This document shows, one piece after another, positions 16,777-28,506 of a stretch of DNA of 64,000 bases. The notes under the pieces are model-generated. The model did no database searches and was not told the origin of the DNA. It saw nothing but the letters and a program-made list of their open reading frames with translations. This DNA comes from Clitopilus passeckerianus. Its lineage: Eukaryota; Basidiomycota; Agaricomycetes; Agaricales; Entolomataceae. A program made the position numbers and the translations under genes. The stretch spans positions 620,001 to 684,000 of the forward strand of contig CALYLX010000066.1 in assembly GCA_944990035.1 (NCBI GenBank). The letters are read 5' to 3'. Every line of letters starts with the position of its first letter. The stretch's first letter is position 1.

Positions 16777-17861
16777 GGTCGGGTGTGAGCGCGAACACGC
16801 CGACTTCATGTAATTCCTCTTCTTCTTCTTCTTTTACATATGGTTCTGATGTAAATCCTTCTACTATTCTGGAAATATATGAGGCTTTAAAAGAAAAAGA
16901 GGAGCGAAGCGCACGCAGATATGGAAAGACTACCCCGCATACAAGCATGTGGATGGCTCAACGGTTGAAAGATCAACCTAAGGAAATGGCTATTGCCTTA
17001 CTTCGGAATTGGACACACTCTAAAAGAAGAGACAAGTGTACCTATGAAGCAATAGATGAACTCAATAATCTCAATGATGAGGACATTTTATCAGCTTTAT
17101 GGGAGATGAAAGGTCCAAAGAAATACATTCAAGGTTCAAAAGGCAAGCAACTAGATGTTCCATTGGTTGCAATGTCAACAGCAACTCTGAAATCTTATCA
17201 AACTCAAGCGTTACTAGACAGTGAATGCACAGGATCTTGCGTCAACAAGAAATGGATAGAGGGAAATAAACTTGCTACATATAAATTTCCTTGTCCAATC
17301 CCTGTCTATAATGCAGATGGTACTAGAAACTCAGATGGAGCTGTTACAGATTATATTGACTTGAGAATTCGCATTGGACACCTTCATGTAGAAACTCTTC
17401 GATTTGCAGTCACAAATCTGGGGAAAGCAGACATGTTCTTGGGCTACGACTGGCTCTCGTTACATAACCCTGAGATAAATTGGCAAAATGGATGCATGAA
17501 ATTTACCAGATGTCCAGAAGAATGCGGCATTCAACATAATCTCGACGAACATGCCAAAATGCAACAAAATGAACCTGAATCTGAAGACTTCAGTGACTGG
17601 ATAGAATATGATCACGGTGACAAGTTCTTATATGTCAACATGGAAGAAGAACTAGACCATCGTCAGTTTCACTCCAACATTGAAGATCAGGGAGAAGAAA
17701 ACACCCACATTCGCGCTTTCCAGAATATCTCATCTAAAATCGCAGAAGAAGCTGCCAAAAAGGAGAAATCTAAGACATTCGAGGAGATTGTACCTCCAAG
17801 GTATCATAAATTCAAAAGTACAGTCTTTGGTGAAGAATCTTTTGATGAACTACCTCCTTGA
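16770..17861 (+). CDS. pol: G2 protease and linker (N-terminal Pol)
   Basis: This frame is reached by -1 frameshifting. Protease region: QTQALLDSECTGSCVNKKW to MFLGYDWLSLHNPEINW. The usual catalytic Asp-Ser-Gly reads Asp-Ser-Glu here (LLDSECTGS, near 17214-17240), which should inactivate the enzyme; a GGA-to-GAA change would explain it. An acidic linker follows. The frame ends at TGA 17859-17861 just before SWDHVIEL, the entry to reverse transcriptase in the same frame. Confidence 0.8.
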   Translation, partial: SVGSGVSANTPTSCNSSSSSSFTYGSDVNPSTILEIYEALKEKEERSARRYGKTTPHTSMWMAQRLKDQPKEMAIALLRNWTHSKRRDKCTYEAIDELNNLNDEDILSALWEMKGPKKYIQGSKGKQLDVPLVAMSTATLKSYQTQALLDSECTGSCVNKKWIEGNKLATYKFPCPIPVYNADGTRNSDGAVTDYIDLRIRIGHLHVETLRFAVTNLGKADMFLGYDWLSLHNPEINWQNGCMKFTRCPEECGIQHNLDEHAKMQQNEPESEDFSDWIEYDHGDKFLYVNMEEELDHRQFHSNIEDQGEENTHIRAFQNISSKIAEEAAKKEKSKTFEEIVPPRYHKFKSTVFGEESFDELPP

Positions 17862-19988
17862 CATTCATGGGATCATGTCATCGAACTCGTTCCAAATGCA
17901 AAACTACAAGATTGTAAGGTTTACCCACTTAACCTCGAAGAACAAAAGAAACTCGATGAATTCTTAGAGGAAAACCTTCAATCAGGACGAATTCGACCGT
18001 CAAAATCCCCAATGGCATCACCCTTCTTCTTTGTGAAAAAGAAAGACGGATCACTCCGACCAGTACAGGACTACCGTAAACTGAACGACATTACCATCAA
18101 AAACAAATATCCACTTCCTCTCGTTCAAGAGCTAGTAGACAAGCTCAAGAATGCAAAGTATTTCACAAAGTTCAATATCAGATGGGGATATAACAATGTC
18201 CGGATCAAGGAAGGAGATGAATGGAAAGCAGCTTTCTGAACCAATAGAGGATTATATGAACCAGTAGTAATGGTCTTTGGGCTTTGCAATTTACCATCTA
18301 CATTTCAAGCAATGATGAATGAATTGTTTAGAAACAAAATCAACTCAGGAACAGTGGTCATATACATGGATGACATTCTTATCTTCACAAAAACTATGGA
18401 AGAACACAAGAAAATGGTAGAGATTGTTCTAGAGAAACTTCAAATGAACGAACTCTATCTCAAACCAGAAAAATGTTCCTTCCATAAAGAAGAAGTCAAA
18501 TATCTTGGCATGATCATCTCTGAGAACTCAGTTCAAATGGATCCTCTCAAAGTCGAAGCAGTAGCAAACTGGCCTACTCTAACCTGCAAGCGTGATATAC
18601 AACAATTCCTTGGGTTCTGCAACTTTTATAGAAGTTTTATTGAAGGCTTCTCCAAAGTTGCCAAACCTCTATCAGAACTCACTGGAAACACTGAATGGTC
18701 ATGGACGGACAGACAAGAAGAAGTGTTTAAGAAGTTAAAAGAACTAATCACTTCTGCGCCAATTCTTGCACTACCAAACGATGACGGAAAGTTTAGGGTA
18801 GAAGTAGATTCTTCCGACTTTGCTACAGGTGGCATTCTTTCCCAAGAGCAAGCAGACGGCAAATACAGACCTGTAGCATTCATCTCTAAAGCATTAAATG
18901 ATGCAGAACATAATTACGAGATTTATGACAAAGAAATACTGGCTGTTGCACATGCTCTAGAAGAATGGCGCCAATACCTGATGGGTGCAAAACAAGAATT
19001 TGAGATATGGACAGATCACGAAAATCTTAAATATTTCCAAAAACCACAAAAAATAAATTGTAGACAAGCAAGGTGGTTAACGGAAATGCAAGATTATCAG
19101 TTTACCCTTCATCATAAACCAGGAAGTTCAATGGGCAAAGCTGACAGCCTGTCGAGACAACCAGGCCATAAGAAGGGGGTGAATGATAATGAAGATATTG
19201 TTCTTCTCAAATCTGAACTTTTTCGCACCATACTCAGAACAATTGAAGTTGAAGGAATAGCAGATGCATGGATGAAACAGATTATTCGCGCTAAGGGACA
19301 AAAAGATCCAGAGGTCGTAAAATGTCTAAACGCCAAAGAACCAGGATGGGTTGAACAAAAAGACTATATCACCTGGAATCACCGTGTTTACGTACCAAAG
19401 GACAAGAAACTTAGAGAAGAAATTATTCGAACCCACCATGACAAGGAAACTGAAGGACACCCAGGCAGATACAAAACGCTTGAAGCCATCACCAGAAACT
19501 ATTGGTGGCCAAGAATAACCCTAGACGTCAAAAAATACGTTGAAGGTTGCCCACTCTGTCAAAGAAACAAGCCAATCAGAGCTGCTCCAAACGCTCCTTT
19601 ATCTCCAAATGAAATTCCTACTAAACCCTGGGAAATTATTTCAGTAGATCTAATTGGTCCACTTCCAATGTCCAATGGATACAACATGATTCTAGTCGTG
19701 GTAGATCGATTCTCAAAACAAGCACACTTCATTTCTACAAATGACACTATCACGTCTGAAGGAACAGCAAGGTGTTATCGAGATCATATCTTCTCTAAAC
19801 ATGGAATTCCCCGACGCATTATATCAGATAGAGGACCACAATTTGCATCTAAATTCATGAAAGAATTGTGTCGTCTTATAGGAATGGAACAAAACAAGTC
19901 AACAGCCTATCACCCACAGACAGACGGACAAACAGAACGAGTTAACCAAGAGTTAGAACAATACTTAAGGTTATTCGTCAATTACTGA
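17862..19988 (+). pseudogene. pol: G2 reverse transcriptase, RNase H and integrase
   Basis: It is in frame with the protease, with stops at 18237-18239 (AAF stop TNRG) and 19986-19988 (FVNY stop QSDW). RT motifs: [56 protein letters not shown]. RNase H: VEVDSSDFATGGIL, YDKEILAVAHALEEW, WTDHENLKYF. Integrase: zinc finger HHDKETEGHPG to GCPLCQRNK, then ISVDLIGPLP, ISDRGPQFASKF and TDGQTERVNQELE, which supply D, D and E. All catalytic residues are still present; only stops break it. Confidence 0.9.
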
Positions 19989-20990
19989 CAGTCTGATTGG
20001 GCTGAATGGCTTGCCTTAGCAGAATTTTTATACAACAACAAAATTCACTCTGCAACAGGCTTCACTCCATTCTATCTGAATTCCGGACAACATCCATGGA
20101 CTGGCAAAGAACTTTCTATGGAAGTACGAAATCCCTCTGCTCACGAATTTGCGTTATTTATGAAGAAGATTCGTGAAGAAGCAGAAGCATCTCTCAAGCG
20201 AGCGGCTGAGGTGATGAAAACACAGTATGACTAAAAAAGAGGACCAACACGGGTTCACAATAAAGGAGATAAAGTCTACGTTGAAGGGATTAACATCACT
20301 ACGGACCGCCCAACAAAGAAGTTAGCTGAAAAGCGATATGGTCCCTTCAAAATAATCAAAAAGATAGTATCATCATCCTATGAACTTGATCTCCCTAAGG
20401 AATGGAAGGACACTGGTGTCCACACTGTCTTTAATGAAAGTCTACTCCATCCTTATAAACCGCCTGTCTTTGTATCTCAAAAGAATGTAGTCCCTCGTCC
20501 TGTCCAACCTATTATGCCAGACATTGTCGGACATAAAATCGAAGCAATTCTTGACTCTCAAGAAGTCTGGAGGCGTAATAAATGTGCTATTGAATACAAG
20601 GTGCAATACAAGAATAAACCTCTTGAAGAAATCTCTTGGGTCCCTTCTGAAAGCCTTGAAAATGCACGTGACTTGGTCTCCGAATTTCACCGACAAAATT
20701 CTGATGCACCTAGATGGGATAATCCTCCGCCGACCCGAACTTCCCTTCAAATTCTTCGAATCCCTCAGCGAATGTTACCTAAACGACAACTTTATGACTG
20801 GTCCAAAAATTGTGCCTGGACAGTTATCTCTACTCAACGCAAAGATGCTATTTGGCGGCCAACACAGTCCCTTACTGGTCGATATCAAAATGAATCTCAA
20901 CTCAATGACGCTGTAGATGAAATGATGGAGAAGTGGATGCTACAAGATCCTGAAAAACGACAATCTATGCAGAAATACCTTACCGATTAG
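19989..20990 (+). pseudogene. pol: G2 integrase C-terminus, chromodomain and tail
   Basis: This continues the integrase (SDWAEWLALAEFLYNNKIHS, GFTPFYLNSGQHPW). A TAA at 20232-20234 interrupts it. A chromodomain-like segment follows (GHKIEAILDSQEVW to EYKVQYKNKPLEEISWVPSESL), then a tail of about 90 residues to the TAG at 20988-20990. The tail is not part of the standard chromodomain and I do not recognise it. Unlike G1 there is no separate ORF between pol and the LTR. Confidence 0.8.
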
Positions 20991-21008
20991 ATATTGGGAC
21001 AATATCCC

Positions 21009-21022
21009 TAAGAAGGGGGTAA
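21009..21022 (+). other. Polypurine tract of G2
   Basis: AAGAAGGGGGTAA directly precedes the LTR start TGTTACGG. Confidence 0.7.
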
Positions 21023-21303
21023 TGTTACGGTTTTACATTTTATTTACATTTTTGTCTGAATTATTTATATAATATGCAGCTATACACAGCCACATCCAAA
21101 TTCAGATCGCGTCATCACATACCCTTTACCCAGTACATACATGAGGTTTACATGAGGCATACTGTATATATAATGAGTAGTTCTCAAATGAAACACCAGA
21201 CTTGAACCGGTTTTTACCCCCATAGCTAGTTTGAGTTAGGTGTGTACGACAGACGTGGATTGAGTGAACGACTCAGTAGCTTAGGCTAGTTGTGTCGCTA
21301 ACA
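21023..21303 (+). repeat. G2 3' LTR (281 bp)
   Basis: It runs from TGTTACGGTT to GTCGCTAACA, with the TGTTA...TAACA ends shared by the other gypsy LTRs. A TATATATAA box lies near 21167-21175. The 5' partner survives only in part (15470-15532). Confidence 0.8.
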
Positions 21304-21703
21304 ACATCAAGTGTCAGATGAGGATACTTTGTTCATTTCATCATTCATTTACAGTACTTTTCATACCGCTCACTTTATATCAAATACAGTGTTCCTTTAC
21401 AAGTTTTGGCTTATTAACTGCAGATCCACCCTAAAATCCGCAGTATAGCTATGCATACCTATTGTATATAAGTTTCGATAGCAAGTATTTGTTGAAGTGA
21501 TCAGTCATTTGTATCGTCACGTATTTCGAAATATACCCACCAAATACCATCTTGTGACACCACTACCCGACCAGCTAAAACACTACGATGTGAAGTCAAA
21601 GATAAACCTGGACTCTATTCCACACCATACCAGGCATAGATGTGAGAGAGCCAAGCAGTGTGTCAAATGCTATGCACCTGACAACATCGCTTCCTGGGAT
21701 TAG
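21304..21703. other. No confident gene; possible upstream part of the CACTA remnant
   Basis: An open frame at 21497-21703 (68 codons) runs toward the CACTA-like coding sequence but I cannot align it to a known motif. The rest is AT-rich with no repeat shared elsewhere in the window. Confidence 0.4.
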
Positions 21704-23427
21704 GCTGTTCTCAAGAACAAAAAGGCCTGGAAGGCTCATGGAGAAACCATGGCGAGCTCGGTCCAGTATATTCCGGCCTTATTTGGTTGCGCTCCCCGTG
21801 ACCCAGCTTTGAAACTAAACTCAGACTACAAGGCTTGGGAATTCCAACTCCATCTCTATGGCCTTGGTGTTATGATTTTGCTTACATGTTTCTCCTTACA
21901 TACCCCGGCCCGCTTACCTATGCACGATTACTCACATATGCTGCGCATCACTGCGCATTTTTCACCTTTTTCCATGCTTACTCTGCATCTCTCACGATCG
22001 TGAGAGACTTATACCTTATCTGACTCTTTCTGACTCATGTACTTACTCATCATGCTGTGCATGACTCATTACTTACTCAGCATGCTGCGCATGCGCTATA
22101 TTTAGAACTACTAGATAGGTATATAAACCTGTACCATTTGGTCAAGGCTCCTCAGCTTGACCTAGGCAATCTACCTAACTGCTTAGTTCTCTACTTCGCC
22201 TTTAAGTCTCTTGCTTCGTCAATCTCACCAGGTCGTCAGTACAGCCGCAGCTGCTGACAAATCTCTGTCTTTGTTTATCAAAGACATCGAGCGTAAACAG
22301 TATTACCTAAGTTGTTAGGTTCTGCCTTAACACTTGGTCCAGTATTATTACGCCACATTCTCCCCAAGTAAGTACTGGCACCATTTTTGCAAACTCGTTG
22401 CTGGTATTTGTTTGCTACAGTGCTACTCAATCTTCTTAGATGAACTTCATGAGGGAATGAAGTGTCTCAATCAGTTTGTCACTGAGTTTGAGACCCTGTA
22501 CTATCAATGGAAGGAATCACAGATCTATTTTGTCCATCAAAGCATTCATCTGCTCATGCACATTGGTCCAGAAACTGTATGCACTGGCCTACTTTTGTGT
22601 TATGCACAATGGATGATAGAACTGGGCAACAAAATTTTGCAAGATTGCAGTCCTTACACCAACTTGGAGCAACGAGGCCTCCTACACACACGGCTGAATG
22701 CACTGCAGGCACAGTACTCTCAATTAGAATTACCAAAGAAGAACTTTAACCAGTGCTTTCTTGTGCCTTTGGTGATGGCTATGTCATGCTGCCAACTGCC
22801 AAAACTACAAAAGGTCCACTCTCTGATGATGAGTATCTTGTTCTAATAAACTACTGGGCGGCAATGAGATGGCCAAATTGTACTGATTGGCTGAATGCAA
22901 TTGCTTGTTGGGCTCAGCTTCGACTCTCTAATGGCCAGACTGCACATTTAGTGTGGTATGAATTCCAAGCCACCTGCAAGCTCTGTAAGACTATGTAGCT
23001 GTGTTGAGGTATGTTCCTCTAATTCAAGAATAGTTGATATAGCTGATATCTGAACTGATTAATTAAGATCACGTTGAATGGACAAATGCAAATAGCAGAT
23101 GTCCAGTTCTACTTCTATCTCCGGTTTGACAAAGAACTATACCCTTTTGCCCTTGTGACCCTCTTCTCAACACCAGATCAAGATGTTCTGCAGGAGTCTA
23201 GCAGCGCATTAGATCTTTGCAACAAAATGGAGGCATCAGAGGGTCTGCGTGTCATACCCATCAAGTCCATTAACACTGTCGTTTTGATGTTTCCAAAACT
23301 TGGAGTGACCCTATCTGGCGAAATTCAATCGATTAGCAAATTCTCACTCTTATGACACCCTTTTCTTGCAATGGCAGAGCGGCAACAGTATGAATTATTT
23401 GATGATGACGACAATACAGAATTATAA
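21704..23427 (+). pseudogene. TNP2/CACTA-type transposase-gene remnant, split by a solo LTR
   Basis: The reading WKAHGETM to PPRD-like APRDPALKLNSDYKAWEFQLHLYGLG continues after the LTR as PVLLRHILP, then KYWHHFCKLVAGICLLQ. Further blocks are ELHEGMKCLNQFVTEFETLYYQ, HFVHQSIHLLMHIGPETV, CYAQWMIELGNKI, YTNLEQRGLLHTRLNAL, and ADVQFYFYLRFDKELYPFALV. I recall these as the C-terminal half of Agaricomycete TNP2-like (CACTA) transposase proteins. Lesions include a 4-base AAGT duplication near 22366-22373, a frameshift near 22765 and a TGA at 23353. A 59-nt GT...AG intron fits at 23009-23067. The last codons (ELFDDDDNTEL) end at 23427. Confidence 0.7.
21868..22332 (+). repeat. Solo G1 LTR (465 bp) with 5-bp target duplication
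   Basis: It runs from TGTTATGATT to CCTTAACA. Flanking 5-mers are CTTGG at 21863-21867 and CTTGG at 22333-22337. The CACTA reading frame is restored if the LTR and one CTTGG are removed. No internal gypsy sequence remains, so it arose by LTR-LTR recombination. Confidence 0.95.
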
Positions 23428-24049
23428 ATTTATATAGAACATAATATTTAGTTACTACAGATTCAATTACTTTTTCTTCTCGTCATAATCAATTTCAATA
23501 AGGGTCTCATTCCTTTTGTCAAGCTTGTCCTTGCTAGCACCCGCAGCAGCTCTGAGGCTAATTGAAGTCTGAAACACTAACTCCAGCCAGCTGGCTACAT
23601 CCTGATCATCATGTGTATGTTTAATTAATTATTGGTAATACAAGTTACATGTCTATCTGATTATGTAATTTTTTCACTTGTAAAAAAAAGCAGTGCAAAA
23701 TCCTAATTTAATCAATCTAATCTTCTTGCAAAAGCTTTCTCTCAGCTTTGTTATAGATAAGAAAGGTCAAAAATCATGTTGACATTAGTCATGTGATAAG
23801 ATAATAATCCTAATGTAGATACAATGTTTATCTAAGGTTAGATAAGTAGATTAAAAAAAAGCGGGATAAGATAAGATGGTGGAAAGAAGCAGAGATATAT
23901 GATAAGATTCTATGAAGATAGGGTGTGAGCTAAAGAGATCGACACTGTCACAATAAATAGGGATATATACTAATTAAGATGATTGACGAGACCCTGAAGA
24001 ATCCAGGCAATGTCTTTGATGGCAGCCAGCCAATCAGAGTACAACGCCA
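23428..24049. other. AT-rich spacer without recognised features
   Basis: There is low-complexity AT-rich sequence between the CACTA remnant and the next broken gene. No repeat termini, long ORFs or RNA gene could be identified. Confidence 0.5.
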
Positions 24050-26553
24050 GGGAAGCCTGATCAGCAACAGCATAGCCCTACCAATGGAGGGTAGCGACGA
24101 GGCTCATAATACCATTCTGACCGGGGAAGATGAGGGACTGCCATTCATCTCCATAGCTCTCTATTGTAGGACACCCCAAAACTGCAAGTTGACACCAAGG
24201 GGGTTGCAGCTTCACCCACCAAGCCCACCATTTTGTTGAGAAGAGGCAGCTTCCCACGCCACCGTCCCCTGGCAACCCAAAGCCCTACCTCGTCTAGGTG
24301 TTTGGCAGTGGTCAACCCTTTTGCTGGATTCTTCCAGTTGTGAGCAAGCTTGATAGCAACAAAATGGTGTATGAGTTCAGCGAAATCGGGACCAAGAGCT
24401 TGGGCAGTGAAGGCCTTGAACACAATGATAAACCATTGTGGGGCGGTGTCTGGACAGGTGGGCGGTGCTGAGTGAATAGCCGATGACAGGTTGCATGCCT
24501 AGGAAGGTTCAGGTGATGGGGTGGTGCTCACAATCGTCGTCACTGTGGCTGGTGATGGCAAAGGTTGAAGTTGAGGTTGAGGTTGCTGAGGCGTGTGTGC
24601 AGGGTCATTATCTTGAGTGACGTCAGATATGGAAGTGGGATTTACAAGGGTGTCAATGTTGGGTACGGATGAAGCAGGGGGAACTGCGGAGTTTTCTGGG
24701 TTGGTCATTGTGACAGCTAGAATGATTGGCACAGGAGCTTTGAAAGCACGGGTTCTAGCAGGAGATGCTGAGGACCCAAGAGAAGATGTTGGTAGTGCAG
24801 AGGATAGGTTGACATTCATAGACGTAGCAGTAGTAGGTGCCTCGTGTGATGCAGTGGTTGTTGAACCAGGTATTTGCATAGCTAGCACATTAGTTGGTGC
24901 TTGAACAACAGAAATTGTTGAGTTTACACACTTAGCCACATGAGGTCTTCTAGTGTGAGGTGTTGCCACACTTTGAAGCAGAGTTGGAGAGGAGAGGGTG
25001 CTTGGAAGAGACGGCCCAGCAATAGATAGACCAGGCTTTCTCTTCAGCGCAGGGGTGGAGGTTGGCGTTGACTTTGGTTGTTTTGAGAGAGGAGCATTGT
25101 CATGAGCCTCCTGAGATCTCTTCTTCAAGTTCTTCTTCTTCCTTGCTGTTGTTTTTGCTAGGTGTTTGCTTTCCGAGTCTGAACTCCTTGGAATAGAGCT
25201 GTTGTCGTTGCTAGACTCAAACTTATATTCTGCGTCATCTGCAAAGGGAGACCAGTCCGCTGGCGTGCTGAGGGCATTTTTAATTGCTGTAGCTTCACAT
25301 TCATTTTGGGCTGGATTAGGATAGTGTCATTAGATGTGTAAGGTCGTATCGAAAAGGTGGCTGATGCTCACTGTAACAAGAATCCAGCCAGTCCTTCCAA
25401 AGGGGCAGCACGCTTTGATCAAACTTGTCCTTCTTGCAGAGGCCGAAAGGAACAGGGTTATTTGCTCTGTTCATGCCATAGTTGATGCTGTGTGGAAAAA
25501 ATGAGAGGATGAACTTGAGATCACAAAACAACGCACAAATAGCCGGTGACCTCACCATCATTTTGTGGGCATAGTCCACCGTAGAAAATGATGAACTTGA
25601 ACCAGGTCCTCTCTTGGATGCCTTGGATGATAGGCCAGAGAAACGATAGGAGGGAGTCGACACAACTAAGAAAGAGAATCAGTTAAATGTTGCAAAGCAA
25701 CTAAACGTCGACGTACAGCTGTATTTATTCGGGATCAAGTGACACATCTTTGATTATTGCGTCCTTGTAAGCGTCCTTGGCTGCATGTGCCTCCGCCTTT
25801 GCCTTCTCTGCCAAGGCAACTTGCTCTCCTGGTGAAAGTCCCTTGAAGATATCTCATGCAACTTTAGCTCGAAAAGCTGCGTTGTGTAAGAGAGGGGGCT
25901 GCAGGCCTTTTTCTTTGAGCTTTTTGGCCAACTGCGTCCGGACAACCAGGTTGATCTGATCTTGATACGAGTCTTGCATGAATTGCTGGTAGGCCTGGCA
26001 AGCCTTCAGTAGACTGTGTAGCCTGGACAACTTGGCCATCAGGACAGCAAACACGTTCTTTTTGGGGTCAATTCGTCTGGAGAACAACCGCCTCAGGACA
26101 TAAATGCGATACTTCAGCCACTGATGGATTCTCTACCTCTAAGGCAAAAGTAGTCAGCTAGGAACATGTGATGCTTGATGAACTCACGAGGTTTAATTGA
26201 TTCTCTCCATCTTGGTGACCTTTTCTACTTCAGTTAGCTCTTCCTCTTCCAGAATAGCCTGCGGATCGTAAGACGGCAGTGGAAGTGGTGGCTCTTGATG
26301 ATCATCGAGACACCAGTCAATTCTCGCATGATACTCCGTGCAAATGGCCTGGAAGTACAACCGCTCAGCCTTCCATCCACGCACCAAGGCATCAGCATAA
26401 CCCTCGATATGCGGAGCAAGAACAGACTTGCAGGCACCTTCTGCCCAGAGTTTAAGATTACGACGATCTTCTTTGGGAATGCGACGAGGCTTCTTAGACT
26501 TCCAGTGTGGAGCAATTGCCATAGGTATCAAAAAGAATGATGCTGGGCAACGT
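24050..26553 (-). pseudogene. Degenerate multi-exon gene of an uncharacterised Agaricomycete repeat family
   Basis: Read on the minus strand from about 26553: KKPRRIPKEDRRNLKLWAEG, APHIEGYADALVRGWKAERLYFQ, RIDWCLDDHQEPPLPLPSYDP; then RIDPKKNVFAVLMAKLSRL, KACQAYQQFMQDSYQ, AAFRAKVA, a TGA (25854-25856) and DIFKGLSPGEQVALAEKAKAE. A Ser/Thr/Pro-rich linker follows (24499-25128), then FVAIKLAHNWKNPAKGL and WWAWWVKLQPPW in shifted frames. I recall this pattern from many predicted proteins in Agaricomycete genomes, but the function is unknown. Frameshifts and the stop make this copy a pseudogene. Confidence 0.45.
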
Positions 26554-27673
26554 CGGTTGACTGGTACGAATGATGAGAAAACCAAAGAAGAAAACCAAAT
26601 GGCAGGTGGTTAAAAATGTGGCCTGGTTTTTAAGGGATTGAGAATGCCTGTGGGGTCCAGATGCGCCATAAAGGAGAGGGCCATCAGAAATATTTTAGCT
26701 TGTGAGTTGTTGAAATTTTCGATTTGTTGGCCCAGAAATAAGCATGTTTCAGCCCCACCCAAATGAAGAAGTCACCATCAAATCCATGCAACGCGGATTG
26801 GCAGAATTATCTGCTGAATGGTGTGAGTTCTGTTTTTTCTCCCTTATAAGTATCGCAACAGTATTCAATCATCATGGTTCACCAGGCTATCGTATTTACA
26901 ATGTATTTACTACGCTGGAATGCATCTATGGCCCTCTTTTCATGGTACAGTGTAAGTATTTTGGTTGTCATCCGATGAATTCCAAGATCCAGAGGTTGTA
27001 ATACTTTGGATTACTTCAAAGAACTCCTTTGCTAGATCTCTAGCCGTAGGACCCTAATGTCACTGTAATGGTCTGTGGTGTGACAAACAGCTTGAAAATG
27101 AGAAGCCTGAGGTGGAAAATCCAATGAAGTAGGGCAATGGATCCGAGATCCATAAGGAGGTTGATTGAGAGTAGATATATATTGGTTAGTGGCAGAGCAC
27201 TGAGCGTTGCGACCAGAACACATGGCTGCGTAGTCAGTTTTGACTCTAATAGCCTCTTAGAATGAAAGGCATAAGGTTAGAAATACAGTTTCTTTAAAAG
27301 TTGAATGAAAACTGGATTTCACGGTTCCCTGCCATGCCCTTTGAGTTCCTCTCGTCTGAAAATTCAGTTTCATGGCTCCGATCAAAACTACAGAACCTGA
27401 AAACATTGCTCAACCCAAAAATTTCATGGGCTTGAGGCGAGTCAAGGGGTGACCACAGCCAATTAGAAGATGACTGACCCCTAAAGCCAAGACTTTGACA
27501 CTCCTAATTGTCATTTCTGATGATTCCTCCAAAGAAGAGCATCTAGCCAAAGGGAACGATAGCAAGCAGTCTGAAGATGATAACCAGGCATACTTTGTAG
27601 GTTCTCATCAATCTTTTCTTCACAGAGAATTAAAAAGTGACTGGTCAAAATCATACAGTCGGCAGATTCCTCC
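26554..27673. other. No recognised gene
   Basis: There are short open frames only, for example 26744-27001 (plus, 85 codons) with a possible GT...AG intron after it. Nothing aligns with a family I know. The position between two diverging broken genes makes it a possible shared upstream region. Confidence 0.4.
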
Positions 27674-28506
27674 TTGAGTACTAGCCAAAGCCAGGTAGAT
27701 GTTGCCAGTGCATTTGCAAGCCTCAATCTTGGACGGATGGCACATCTGCTAGAATTGGTGGCGCCATCAGAAGCCCTGATTACTGCAATTTTGAATGCTA
27801 CGATTTCTGCCATCCCATCGGCCACGGTTTCTAAGGTTGAACAGGTATTGTATGAGATCAAAGCATTTCCTTTCGAGCGAAATATGATTTGGTGTGTCAA
27901 TTGATTACTTTCATTCATGCATTCAAGATTTTAATGTCTTCCCTCACCAAGGCCGTCCGTCTTCAACCTTGATGTGCACCTCATCAGGGAACACCATACT
28001 GCATGAAAGGAAACATCTCCTAGTATCGTATTTGTTGTTTTTTCATAGTGATCATCTAGGGGTATACGAGACATGGTGCATCTATGAACTAAAAATGTCT
28101 TATTGTTTGCCTAACTTTGTGCTGAATCTCAAAAAGGCTGCTATGCGACGCTGAGGTGCTCTATTACAAGAATAATATTTATTGGGTGTACCAAACGCGT
28201 CCTGATGGCACGAAAGCATTTGCTCTTACAGTAAAGCTGGGATGGACTCAATCAGCTGCTCGAGAAGTTGCAAGCCCACAACCAGATGCACTGATCTCAA
28301 AGATTGGCACTGACTTCGATGGTTATGGCACAGTGAAAAAGTACAATCCAACCACGGGAGCTTACCCCTTCTATAACAACCTCAATCTGTTGATGATTAC
28401 CATGAAACACTCGCATTATTTCGTTGTGTTTTGTGGACTGCGGCCTGGTATTTACCATTCTCAGTCAGTAATCTCAATTATACTCATCTTTTCACGCATA
28501 ATTTGA
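27674..28506 (+). pseudogene. Broken gene with an RNase H1-type N-terminal (cauli_VI-like) motif
   Basis: The first block (27674-27904, 76 codons) begins MSTSQSQVDVASAFASLNL, followed by an Ala/Ile/Ser-rich stretch. The last block (28156-28506) contains HYFVVFCGLRPGIYHSQS near 28411-28464. That resembles the short hybrid-binding fold at the N-terminus of eukaryotic RNase H1 and caulimovirus VI proteins (pattern YVVFRGRxPGIYxSW). The frames between do not join cleanly and introns are likely. Function not assigned. Confidence 0.4.

Larger units (their letters stand above)
15468..21303 (+). mobile_element. Chromodomain Ty3/gypsy retrotransposon G2, degenerate
   Basis: The order is: partial 5' LTR, gag, protease, RT, RNase H, integrase, chromodomain, PPT, 3' LTR. 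The 5' end is damaged. LTR sequence (15470-15532) matching 21174-21236 of the 3' LTR is joined straight to the gag frame, deleting the LTR end, the primer site and the gag start. Pol has four in-frame stops (17859, 18237, 19986, 20232), three TGA and one TAA, all compatible with C-to-T changes. Confidence 0.92.
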
